DNA of 64,000 bases from Paramacrobiotus metropolitanus (lineage: Eukaryota > Tardigrada > Eutardigrada > Parachela > Macrobiotidae). Within the stretch, counting starts at the first letter, position 1, and every line of letters begins with the position of its first letter. Positions 54,655-64,000 of the stretch are shown piece by piece. The stretch lies in assembly GCF_019649055.1 (NCBI RefSeq), contig NW_026570227.1, forward strand, positions 496,001-560,000, written 5' to 3'. A model generated the notes under the pieces. It saw nothing but the letters and a program-made list of their open reading frames with translations, was not told the DNA's origin and did no database searches. Position numbers and translations under genes: made by a program.

Positions 54655-54998
54655 TATACGCTATTTTACGCCGCCTCTCCGTTGCGCGCTTAAAGTGTTT
54701 ACCATCTGAGAGAAGAGCTTATACATTTTTACGGTATACAGTATGGTGCGAAAAAAAGCAACGCGCCCGCAGCGATTCACGGTGAACTAGTTTGTCAACT
54801 ACGTGTGACGACAAAACAAGAGCTCGCACATGATGCGAACTTGCAAGAAATTTCATCATACAGTCAAGCTCAACTGAATCCAATTTTGTAAAATAGTCCA
54901 GTGCATGTCTACCGAGAGACTAAAATTACTTTACCGGGGCTTTTCAGAGGGGTATCTCGAATTAAGTAAAAATTGTCACATTCTGCTCTATCGCAGCC
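54655..54998 (+). repeat. Leader shared by membrane-family copies B and C
   Basis: Matches 58500-58837: ATTTTACG-CGCCT, GCGCGCTTAAAG / GCACGCTTAAAG, GCCCGCAGC, ACTAGTTTG-CAACTACGTG, GAGCTCGCACATGATGCG and AATTTCATCAT-CAGTCA occur in order before each ATG. It probably contains the promoter; no clear TATA box, though TATACAGTATGG / TATAATTATGG occur at the same place. Confidence 0.75.
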
Positions 54999-55837
54999 AT
55001 GGAGCCAAGTGCGAACGCGCCCACTCAGGCAATAGCCTATTTCAGATTGCATACGGTAGAGGCTCCGTACATAGAATCGCACGGCGTCAGATAAGCAGTA
55101 CGTTGGCAGGATGAAAACTGCTTCAGATCTTTGTGCGGTTGCACTTTGGTCACGTACAGCAACGAAAAAATAAATCGAGTCGAGTGCGCGCGAGGACGTG
55201 ACCACCCTGCTAACGGTCGGCGGTCTGAGTGCTCAAAAAAGATCCACGGGCAGCATACGCTGGCCTGCCATTCACTCATGTGTCTAAGCCGTTGCAAGCA
55301 TCCGCGTAAGGCAGATAGATTTTACGCGTCACCGCACGACGCTAGGTTACAGCTGCTAACGTCGCGAACGGACGTAAAACAACCCGGAACCGAAGGTTCC
55401 ACATGGAACCGGAGCCGAAACTAACACAAAACGTGCAATCTGAAATAGGCTAATCACTCCGCGTGTGGCGGCCTTCCAGATCGCTGTCAACGACGATTGG
55501 GAAGCGTCTCCTCCAGGTCCAGCATCGCTGCTGTGTAAGCTGGCCACCCAGTACCGATGTGGCTTCTTGGACGTCGTGCTAGGGAAAACCAGATAGCAGC
55601 TAAAGATACCCGACGTCCAGGAAGAGCAGCAGCACGTTGGAAATGATGTCATTTCGCCAGCGGAAGGTAGCCGTCGACGATGTCCTGTATTTCGTTGCCC
55701 GTGTTGGCAGCGTGTTGACTGCAGACCGTTGTCTGGTGGTCAGAAATGCATTATCATCTTTGGTATATTACACATCTCGTTGGTAATCTCGCTGGGCACG
55801 CTGGCCACATTTTTCTCCTTATTGAAAGACACTGCAT
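54999..55837 (+). pseudogene. Membrane-protein family copy B, exon 1 only, MITE-interrupted
   Basis: Starts MEPSANAPTQA at 54999, is broken at 55034 by a 418-bp MITE, and resumes at 55455 with TPRVAAFQIAVNDDWEA. Otherwise the frame is that of copy C (LLCKLATQYRCGFLDVVLGK), with one TAG after GKTR at about 55590. It continues NDVISPAE, RRRCP, CRPLSGG, then the membrane helix, to donor T|GTAAGT (55837). Exons 2 and 3 were not found downstream; FB copy 4 follows instead. Conserved splice donor and few lesions point to recent loss. Confidence 0.85.
55034..55451. mobile_element. MITE in copy B, 18-bp TIR
   Basis: 418 bp. Perfect 18-bp inverted ends AGCCTATTTCAGATTGCA, flanked by AAT on both sides (55031-55033 and 55452-55454). 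Removing the element and one AAT restores the exon reading frame of the family (A-I-T-P-R), which confirms the boundaries. 3-bp duplications are produced by PIF/Harbinger-type transposases. Non-coding. Confidence 0.93.
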
Positions 55838-55962
55838 GTAAGTCTATCGGGCTGCCTTGATTTTTGCTGGTGCAACTGACAGAAATCCGTGATGTGCATG
55901 GCCTCCACCGTAACGGTTAATTGGGTGGTCAATCGCTTACAGGGATTTTGAAATGCGAAAGC

Positions 55963-56317
55963 GGGTCGGCCTACTTTACCTTTGCCCGCCCTTTGCCTTT
56001 GCCTTTCCACTTTGCCTTGTTCAACTTTGCCTTTTCAGTTTGCCCTTTTCTACTGTACCTTTACCTTTGCCTTTGCCGCCATGATTACCTTCTTCGTTTC
56101 AATTTTCCGATTTCGACGTCGCCCGTACATATATAGTACACACGTATAAAAAATAACCATTATGAGTAACTTATCCTGGGATAGCTGATTGTGAAATCGT
56201 AACTTGTCCGAATACTGTACACGCGGTACAGTTTAAAAGGAATTCGCTGACTAACAATATCTTTCCTCTTCCTGGTGTTTAAAAAACTCCGCAAAATTTG
56301 TTATCGAAAGTTAATTA
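55963..56317. mobile_element. Foldback transposon FB, copy 4, truncated
   Basis: Left arm from GGGTCGGCC at 55963 to about 56110, then interior sequence that is the reverse of 51060-51225 (ATTGTGAAATCGTAACTTGTC and CAATATCTTTCCTCTTCCTG). Homology stops near TTATCGAAAGTTAA at 56317 and no right arm follows. It lacks the MITE nested in copy 3. Confidence 0.85.
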
Positions 56318-58499
56318 CGAATAACTTGCACTGCACTGTATTACACATTGTGACAGCATGCAAACTTTTAATTGTTGTCTGGCCACGCCCCCTTGACGAT
56401 GGCAGCTAAGAATATTTTTTACTACAATAATACACTACCATTTTACAAAACCTGAGAATTTTTTGAATTTGGAGGCGGAAAATGTTCCCTGGTAAGTAAG
56501 TATTAACGCAAACGAGAGTGGGCCGGAATAGCGAACCGTAATTCTTATCTCCACTACAAAGGTCATGAAACACGTCCAAGTTGTACAGCTGTACGTGCAT
56601 GACGATTGTACGTCTTCGCAGTCCGCCATCGTCTTGAGCCCAGAGTGCTCTGGAAGCCAAGCAGCGTTCTTATTTATCACCACCGAAATGGTTAAGCATT
56701 TATACAAGGTCTGGAGAAGCGGGATTCTTGTCTCTTTAACCTGGTTGACTTTTGTGAGCTGTTTCCGTGGTTCAACCTGTAATATTGTAGCAAACGCTCT
56801 GAGTTGCGCTGATTGCTAGTAGTGTTTCATTAGGCATGCAAACAAAACATGGTCGCACATTGAAGTAACTGCGACTGGTTTTGAACTGCAGCACCTCCAC
56901 ATCAGCGCCTTCGTTCGGGATCGGTGAAGCAGTCGAATACCTTCCCGTACCGCTTTTTTGTGAAAAAGGCCTTCGGAATGTACTCTGTGAATAAATATCC
57001 TATTCCAGATTGCCCAGTCCAGGTTCGTACGGTTCTTCTTCCGCACGGAAGCTGAAGTTACGGGTTGTTTCCCCTTCCGTGCGCGACGTAAGTCGCTGTA
57101 ACCTAGCGTCTGAGGGGTGACCCGTAAAAACTTAATGGACGCCGTACTTTTGCATGTACACTACGGCGCCTCTAACTTATGCAATCTGAAAAACCCTTTT
57201 GTGTAGTACGACAAACCTGCGTACACTATGATGGTTTTAAGTGGCGCGTTGTACAAGGCCATTTCGTGTGTCACAGATCGACTGTTTGAAACAGAATTTT
57301 TATGTATGGACAGCACGCTATGATGTGATATGCATCTTCATAGAATACTCCACAGCTCTGGAGAGGGTTTGCAACGGAAGGAAGTGGCCAGATAATATTT
57401 GCCACTTATTGATGTGATAAGGTACTTCCATCTCTCACAAACAATCAAAAATGATGAGCAATGCTTGGTGTTCAGCTGATGGCGTATTCTCTTACCTTCC
57501 ATATCTCTGGATCAGAAATCACTGCTGAGTGCTTGAGAGAGAACTCTTTTTTAATGAATACCTGTCATCTTGAATTATAAGCAGCTCTGGAATATTTGAT
57601 CTTTGGAAGTTTTCTTTGGAATGTGGAAGTTTACATAAAGGTCGAGGTTAGCAGAACGATTTCATTAGCGGGATGTTTGCCTACCTCACCTCAGCCAACT
57701 CTCAAAAGCTTCTATGTTTTTCTAATATTACGCCGCTTTTCATGCCGTCTGAAAGAGCATTGAATCTCTAACATATACAAAACTGTTGGCTAAGGATGTT
57801 ACCTTTCAAACTTCAAGACTGCAAGTGCAAACAGTTGTTGCATAAATCGTCAATGACGCTTTAACATAGACGTTCTGTTCTGTCTGCTCCTTTTCAACCG
57901 AGATTCCTTCCAAAATCAAAATCAGACCTGGCCAACGGGTCCCGGTGTCACGACCTGGCGCATTTTTATTAGCAGCCAGGGAGCTGCTCAAACGCAGACT
58001 GATATCAGAATATCAACAATGACACAAACAAGCTAACCGGCTGTTGCCAGGACGCTACTCCCGGCTTGTATCTTTACTGTCTGTATGCAACACATAAAGC
58101 CCCTTGAGTACGGCGGTGATCCTTGCTTTCTATTTTTCCCGCAAGTTCAGAGCTTTTTGAAATGTGACGAGACTTTCAAACTATAATTTTTGCAAATTGT
58201 TTTAGTGAGTTCTTGGTTTTGTTCATGGAAACCAGTACAATCGTCTCCCTCCCTTCTTCCACTCTACAAATCAAATCATAGCACTCACATTACTGCACTC
58301 AGTCTTACACCACTGTTTTGTAATTTTTGTATTGCACAGCTGTCTTCATTTGTTTTTACATCCCATCACGCTGTTTTTGTTGCATATTTGCTGCACTATC
58401 CACTGCTGTAAGGGGACACTACCCTTGCACGAAGACATTAAATTTTCCATTATTATATTAACTCGCTGCTGTAGCCATGAAACTGCAGCACAGCTTATT
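56318..58499. other. Long intergenic stretch, no gene seen
   Basis: No exon supported. A frame at 56565-56819 and its minus-strand partners are open but unrecognised. It separates the broken copy B from the intact copy C. Confidence 0.4.
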
Positions 58500-58837
58500 T
58501 AATGTTTTACGTCGCCTATCTGCTGCACGCTTAAAGAGTTTGCCTCTGAGACGAGCTTCTACATTTTCTGCTATAATTATGGTGTGTGAAAAAGCAGCTC
58601 GCCCGCAGCCATCCACGGCGAGCTAGTTTGACAACTACGTGCGATGACAAAACACGAGCTCGCACATGATGCGGACCAGCAACAAATTTCATCATGCAGT
58701 CATGCTCAACTGAATTCTATTTCGTGAAATATCAAAGTGCATGGCTGCTCAGAGTTATACTCACTTTAACTTCATCGGGCTTTTCCCCAGGTATCTCGAT
58801 TTAAGTGGAAATTTTTACCTTTAGCTCTATTGCTGCC
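58500..58837 (+). promoter_or_regulatory. Leader and probable promoter of copy C
   Basis: Same sequence as 54655-54998 at about three quarters identity, directly before the ATG. Conservation in a region without a frame suggests shared control sequence, but it may simply reflect recent duplication. Confidence 0.4.
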
Positions 58838-59255
58838 ATGCAGTCGAAAGCCAACGCGGCCACCCTGCCAGTCACTCCGCGCATGGCCCCCTTCCAGATC
58901 GCTGTTAACGACGACAGCGAAGCGCATATTGTTGGTCCAGCATCGCTGTTATGTAAGCTGGCCACCCATTACGGATGTGGCTTCTTGGACGTCGTGCAAG
59001 GGAAAACCAGAGATTTAATGAAGAAACCCGAGGTCAACCAAGCGCAGCACCACGCTGAAAGCGATGTCATTTCGCCAGCGGAAGTCAGCTGTCGACGAGG
59101 TCCTGCGTTACGTCGCCTATGTTGTATGCGTGTTGGCTGCAGACCATCGTCAGGCTGTGAAAGATGTTTGATTATCTCTGGTGCAATATACATCTCGCTG
59201 GTGATCCTGCAAGGCGCGCTGGCTACCTTTACCATCCTATGTTTTTCCACTGCAT
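58838..59255 (+). CDS. Membrane-protein family copy C, exon 1
   Basis: Starts at ATG 58838 (MQSKANAATLPVTPRMAPFQ), 139 codons plus one base, donor T|GTAAGT. Residues 21-100 are soluble, with CGFLDVVQGKTRDLMKKPEV and a Cys/Arg-rich part (SCRRGPALRRLCCMRVGC). Residues about 111-137 are a membrane helix (SGAIYISLVILQGALATF). With exons 2 and 3 the protein is 310 residues and undamaged. Three to four membrane helices in total; no enzyme or channel motif is recognised. Confidence 0.83.
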
Positions 59256-59945
59256 GTAAGTAAGTCTTCGGGGGTGTCGTGACGTTTAGCAGGTGCGCCT
59301 TGGTGAAATCCGTGATGTGCAGCCGCGTGCCAAGCCAGACGTTAATTGTGCTGCGTGTTGAGATGGTAGAGCACGTTATTCCATGTTAGAATACTTAGTC
59401 TTAGCATTGATTACACGTATTTATAGCGTATCTGGTAAAGTCTTTATTAAAGATTTATGCGGGTCAGCTAATTAGAAAAATGACAATTTAGGAAAACAAA
59501 TTAGGAAAATTAGAAAAGGCTGTTTTACTGTTAGGATACGAGTACTTACCGTCCTCCATCAGTCATGCGGCTTCCCACCGCCACGTTTGCCGCTCCAGTG
59601 CAAGTAGCGATTGAAATGAAATATGGCACTGTCGCTAAATGCACGCCATGCCTATTAATTGAACGTTGAGGCTGCTGATTGAACATCAACCTTGAAGTGT
59701 TTTTGTTGTAACTTTGGAACTGATTTGAATGTCACGCTTCGTTTAGTTTTTTCAGGTTTATAAATTATTGAAGTTTCATTTAAAAAAAATAGGTTTATTG
59801 CTTTATGCATGGACTAATACGTTATGTACACTTGAAGTTATCAACGCTATAGTCGCTTTAGACATCACTATCGACCTTATAATTATTACTATCTTTGATT
59901 TTCGTTGGATATCTACTCATTTGGACTGATTTTGTGCTGGATCAG
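59256..59945 (+). other. Intron 1 of copy C
   Basis: 690 bases, GT...ATCAG, phase 1. No transposon recognised inside. Confidence 0.75.
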
Positions 59946-60146
59946 GTCACGAAGACGGAAGCGGGTTTCTGACCTTCAGGAATGCAACGGTTGAAATTCC
60001 AAAGCAACATTCTTGCGTGGAGCAGTGGATCGGGGCTGTTACCAACGATTCGGTAAAGTATGACTGGAATACGGTATCTACCAACGACACCAAGGACACT
60101 CTCTTGCGAAAGCTCTGCTTTTTCATTTACTGCGGCCCTGATTCAA
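59946..60146 (+). CDS. Membrane-protein family copy C, exon 2
   Basis: 201 bases, phase 1 at both ends, acceptor GGATCAG, donor A|GTACAG. Residues 140-207: C-HEDGSGFLTFRNATV, VEQWIGAVTNDSVKYDWNTV and NDTKDTLLRKLCF. Sequons at Asn152, Asn173 and Asn186 and Cys at 140, 163, 197 and 202; all sequons are kept in copy A. Probably a glycosylated external loop. Confidence 0.85.
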
Positions 60147-60583
60147 GTACAGTAAACTGTTTTCGTTTTCTGTGGTGTGCAAGTCTTTTTTTCTGTTGAA
60201 CGTAGATCCATGGTATTATAGCGTATATGACTAATGATGTACCAGTGTTGTATGAGTAAACTGTGTGAGTGTAATCTTAAATCAAAAAACCTATCCCATT
60301 TCATTTAGCCTTACCCAAACACTCATTGTTTATTCGCCTATAAAATGGCAGACTGTTACTGTTTACGAGAGGAGAGAAGAGATTAATTCTTACGACTTCT
60401 AACGAACGAACGATCGACCGAACGTTATTAAACTACTGCCGAAACCCGTTGTTCTTGCTTTCCCTTTATCCTTAATTCCTACACCATCATAACTTGACTA
60501 CAGTTAGATCAAGTTAGGCGACTGGGCCGCCGGAAAGGCAATCCAGTACGTAGCGTTTCAGCCTACGTTGTAGTATTTTACAG
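60147..60583 (+). other. Intron 2 of copy C
   Basis: 437 bases ending TATTTTACAG. Contains CGAACGAACGATCGACCGAACG. No other content. Confidence 0.7.
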
Positions 60584-60897
60584 AAGGCATCTGCCCTCTG
60601 TCACAAGTGGAAGGATGGAGGTCTAATTATGCAGGTTCATATCATTTCGACGCAGTAATGGGCTTATGGTTGGCGGTGGCTCAGTTTGTTGGGATGATGG
60701 TTTTTTTATCATGGTTTACCGAGCCGTGTGCAACATGTGCACAACAAAATGCACGTGAAGGCGGCGGCTTTATTGCCTGCTTTTGGATTATATCTTTAAT
60801 GATATGGATCACTTCATGCATGTCTCTCCTTTGGTTGTTCTTTTTGATAGTTGATTTTGCTCGTATTGCGCCTATCTTTCTTGGCTTGTTGAGCTGA
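60584..60897 (+). CDS. Membrane-protein family copy C, exon 3
   Basis: Acceptor TTTTACAG|AA; the phase joins exon 2 without a stop. Reads GICPLSQVEGWRSNYAG, then hydrophobic helices MGLWLAVAQFVGMMVFLSWF and FIACFWIISLMIWITSCMSL, and ends FARIAPIFLGLLS before TGA at 60897. The N-terminal few residues of the exon differ from copy A, so the exact junction is less certain than that of exon 2. Confidence 0.8.
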
Positions 60898-61514
60898 CTC
60901 CGGCCGGAATTATTCTGTATAATACTAACCTTAATCTCTCCAAGTCCATTCCCTTTAAAACTGGCGATTTTACTTTGTTGCAGAAACTACAGTAGTATGA
61001 TTCGCAGGAGTAATGAAGTTGTTTTGACTGCAGCAGCACAACGAACTTAGCCTACCTCAAGGCTCAAGCATATCCAGTTTTATATTTTTATCATCTCCTG
61101 TCTGGTAATGCGTTAGCAGTTTTTTCGGTTTATAATCCACAGAGATACATAGGCAGCACCCAACAACAGCATATTATACCGAGCGATGTTTGAATGGTAC
61201 TCTCACTCGTCACGTATCACCGGTAAATAAATTCCTATTGCGTGATGATCAGCATGAGTGGTACGGTAAGGCGTATCTGTAAAGTCACGAAGAGGAGAAG
61301 GACTAGCAGCAGAATGAATAATGCTTAAGAAATTCAGCAGGTTGAAACCATCTGATAATTTCGTACACAATTGTCGTTTTTAATTTTCTACAGAGATTTT
61401 ACGTTGCCAGCATGTATGTCATAAGAAGAAAAAAACATTGCGCGAGTAATTTTTTTTCATCACCAACTGTAAGGAAATAAACTGACTAGTAGTCTAATAC
61501 CAAGATTTATTTAG
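60898..61514. other. Downstream flank of copy C, no gene seen
   Basis: Probably includes the 3' untranslated region. No AATAAA in a convincing position was fixed. Confidence 0.4.
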
Positions 61515-61564
61515 GTACATACATCTGCGATTATATAGGGGAAATACAAGTCTAACCGAACCAT

Positions 61565-61735
61565 ACCCTTGTACTTCTGATGTCGACAGCAGGTGTTTTA
61601 CGTTGTGGCTATACATCGTGCTTAATCTTATGTACCGCGCCTGATATAACCGTATATTGTATTGCTGTAACGTCGCAATCCAGGCGGGTGACGGCAGCAG
61701 TACAGGGAAACGGGCTGAGTAAAGTTGTTTCTGGG
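61565..61735 (+). mobile_element. MITE PT, copy 3
   Basis: TTGTGGCTATACATCGTG, TGTACCGCGCCTGATATAAC and CCAGGCGGGTGACGGCAGCA, then GTACAGGGAAACGG, match the nested MITE at 51226-51418 and the copy at 52559-52722. Left arm is degenerate. Confidence 0.65.
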
Positions 61736-61831
61736 TGGGCAACTTACTCGATCGATTAAATCGGAGTGTCAAATTACCCGTTCGACTGCAGACATCCGGA
61801 TGGTCCATTCTTCTCCATCAGACGACTGTTT

Positions 61832-61985
61832 TAACTGCTCATTTGTTGTTGTTTTTTTCATGTAATCTGCTAAGAAACCAAGCATAAGCTAGATAAGACT
61901 TCTGTTCGCACGGTATAATACTTTATGACATACGAAAACGAGCACTGTAACACCCCTGCACGAAGACAACTGTGAACGAAACTGT
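61832..61985. repeat. Dispersed repeat, second copy of 14261-14425
   Basis: CTAAGAAACCAAGCATAAGC, TAGATAAGACTTCTG, ACGGTATAATACTTTATGACAT and GAAGACAACTGTGAACG are in the same order as at 14300-14420. Confidence 0.6.
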
Positions 61986-62570
61986 TGACTTTACAATAAC
62001 TTTTCAGCACTGTTCCTAAGGGAATCGTATCTGAAGTACTCTATTTGATCTCTTCTGCTTTCATGTCCACGACGTGTAGTTCGACCGTATCTGATAGAAG
62101 TAGACGTTATCCTGAAACAAGTACATGACACTTTTCGCATTCCGGACAGTTTCGTAACACAGATTTCCGCACCGGGCACTGAACATTTCTACGTGATAGT
62201 TTTTTATTATCTTGTGTATATGCTCGTTTGCGAATAATAACCTTGTATTCTACTGCAGTTTGCAAAGAGGTTTTTGTCATATGAAATAGCGAGGAGAACA
62301 CTCTGAAACAGCGCGGAATGTCTCTGTGTCTGGTAGGGGAATCCAAGAAACTTCCGTAAGGCAAAGATACACTTCTTTCTAAGCTGTAACGCTTATGGCG
62401 GAAACCGGCGCTGCTAATTTTAGACACAATGTCACGTATTTACTGAGCGGCAATACTTCCCCTTTGTTAGCAGCTCAGGCGATGCGGTTTGGCAGACTAA
62501 GCAACAACAATGCAACTACATACGCACATGTATTACGCTAGGAATACGAGGTACAACACTAAATACATAC
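61986..62570. other. Intergenic stretch, no gene seen
   Basis: A minus-strand frame at 62107-62427 is open for 106 codons from an ATG at its start but matches nothing I recognise. Confidence 0.35.
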
Positions 62571-62572
62571 TG

Positions 62573-63170
62573 TAGCCGCCCGCACAAGTTAGACCACAGA
62601 GTCGGTATTCGGGAAAAGAGCGCTGCCAATATACCTACTTCAACCGGGCAAAATGCACGGTTTTGTGACTACGTTCTCAGACGTTCTAATAATTTTTAAA
62701 TTCACAATTTGACTGAAGAGACTGTGTTTTCTAGCACAGTTTTAAGTTTTCTAGCACAGTTTTTCTAGCACAAACACAGAGACTGTGTTTTCTAGCACAG
62801 TTCTAAGTTTTAAGCTTTGAGCTTAAAACTTAAAGGAAGCAAAAACATTTAGAGCCTTGATCATTTGGTTGATAAACCTGATTTGCTGTGGTTTTTGGGA
62901 TGCCCCTGGCAGGGCAGGGGTGAGTTAGCGTTGCACCAAGGAGCGTTACTCTGGACGGGGATGATTCTTGCGAGATGCAGAGCGGAATAATTCAATAAAG
63001 AATAACGAAGAAGTCGTGATTTTAAATTCAGTCACTCAGTTTTCCAAGATAAAATAATCGCTGACAATCAAATGGTTGCTTGGTACGGCAGCTGTGCATT
63101 TTGCCCGGCTAGAGTAGTTATATTTGCTGCGCTTTTTTCCCGTATACCGAATCTGTGGTCTAACTACAAG
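62573..63170. mobile_element. Inverted-repeat element with 90-bp arms
   Basis: Left arm 62585-62665 and right arm 63085-63170 are inverted copies: ACAAGTTAGACCACAGAGTC against GATTCGGTATACGGG-like mirrored sequence, both ending at CGGGCAAAATGCAC. The outer word GTAGCCGCCCGCACAAGTT is shared with the small MITE at 21466. The interior includes a tandem and palindromic part at 62706-62835. Confidence 0.75.
62706..62835. repeat. GACTGTGTTTTCTAGCACAG repeats and palindrome
   Basis: The word AGAGACTGTGTTTTCTAGCA occurs twice, with extra TTTTCTAGCACAG between, then TAAGTTTTAAGCT and AGCTTAAAACTTA form a 13-bp hairpin with a 3-base loop. Confidence 0.85.
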
Positions 63171-63239
63171 CAATTGTGTTATCAACGTTTCTAGTTGGTC
63201 CGAAATCGGCTGCTGATCGCACACACAGTATCTCGCAAG

Positions 63240-63560
63240 TTTTAACGATGATTAACGAACTCAACAAGAAAAACAGTGATGTCGCCGATTATCGGATTCT
63301 GAAGCTCTCCGACTATCGGCGGTAACACCATTTTTATTGTGTCTTCACGATAGTAAATATATCAGTCTTGCAGAAATACGATAGGACAAGTAAATAGGGA
63401 TGTATATCAGAAAATAAATCGTAATCCGGCTGAAATTACCTTCGACTAAAGCGACAATTTGCGAATCGTATGTTACGGGTCGGTCAGGCTCGCTGGGCAC
63501 TTGAAACATACCATGATTTGGCCGCGCCAGTATTTAACTGTTCGTCATAGATACTTGTAG
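63240..63560. repeat. Dispersed repeat RF, copy 4 (first part)
   Basis: AACAAGAAAAACAG-GATGTCGCCGAT, ATCCGGCTGAAAT, TTTGCGAATCGTATGTTACGGGT and GCCAGTATTTAACTGTTCGT match 16300-16560 and 36110-36240 in order. Confidence 0.65.
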
Positions 63561-64000
63561 CATAAACATTAAGTACCACGGGTGACTGCAGGCACGGTGT
63601 ACTCACCAGGGCACATTTTACACCTCCAAATTCTAAAACTTCAAGGTTTTGTAAAATGGTAGTGACGCACTGCACTAAGGCGGACTTTATTCTTAATTTT
63701 TCAATATCGGGTTGTGCGACCTTGTGTCAGTAAACGAATTTCTGTCGACCAAACAGCGGGCCATCAAAATTGTTTAGAAACGAAGTATTGCGGCTGGACC
63801 GGTGATCAATTATACCGGCCATATTCCTGTAGTTACAAAGAACGAATCGCAAAATATTTATTATTATTATCTTTGTTACGATAGCTGATGGGTGTTTCGT
63901 AGGCTGTTTTGCTGTTGGGAAAAAGAAAATCAACGACAATTTCTACTCTCGTTTGCCTTGATTCAAACTTACTTTATTTTGTAATGCACCACATTAATTA
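63561..64000. other. End of window, with an inverted RF fragment
   Basis: GTAAACGAATTTCTGTCGACCAAAC at 63728-63752 is the reverse of the RF word near 36375-36400. A 70-codon minus frame (63727-63939) covers it but is not recognised. Confidence 0.35.

Noticed and set aside
1-64000. CRISPR array, bacterial operon or horizontally acquired bacterial island
   Set aside because: No regular spacer-repeat array, no operon-like gene order and no bacterial-type gene seen; repeats are eukaryotic transposons and microsatellites.

Overview
Nuclear DNA of a multicellular animal, most likely an ecdysozoan invertebrate. The evidence is spliced genes with GT-AG introns, a serpin and an exportin-1 copy of animal type, a LINE reverse transcriptase, an LTR element and many kinds of inverted-repeat transposon. 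There are no operons or Shine-Dalgarno sites, and many long open frames are chance or start with GTG or TTG, so I placed starts at ATG and assembled exons by reading splice sites. The phylum cannot be read from the sequence; a tardigrade is only a hunch.

Layout. 0-12 kb: a small secreted-peptide gene (1652-2017), then a decaying segmental duplication (about 3.6-5.6 kb and 7.7-9.2 kb) carrying two copies of an unrecognised protein family, and a second duplicated block (9.1-10.0 and 11.1-12.0 kb). 12-22 kb: dispersed repeats, a TIR element, an almost perfect 670-bp tandem duplication and a snap-back fragment of a membrane-protein gene. 22-32 kb: a complete three-exon serpin gene on the minus strand (exons 31997-31727, 27161-26415, 23312-23128; 400 aa), with transposons in both introns. 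32-39 kb: a tRNA-like Pol III unit, GC-rich and AT-rich foldback elements and repeats. 39.7-45.2 kb: an exportin-1 (XPO1/CRM1) pseudogene that keeps its introns but has lost internal exons, has stops and frameshifts, and is split by a 1.9-kb LTR element lacking pol. 45.3-47.8 kb: a 5'-truncated LINE on the minus strand ending at a (GAAT)n tract. 49.8-60.9 kb: a cluster of an apparently undescribed three-exon membrane-protein family, with copy A (minus, 317 aa) and copy C (plus, 310 aa) intact and copy B broken by a MITE and a stop. 60.9-64 kb: more inverted-repeat elements.

The live genes that can be supported are the secreted peptide, the serpin and the two membrane-protein paralogues. The rest is mainly mobile DNA. 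Several insertions can be dated or bounded inside the window, because empty sites or target-site duplications are present: the foldback family with 8-bp duplications, the MITE nested in it, the MITE in copy B, and the LTR element in exportin.
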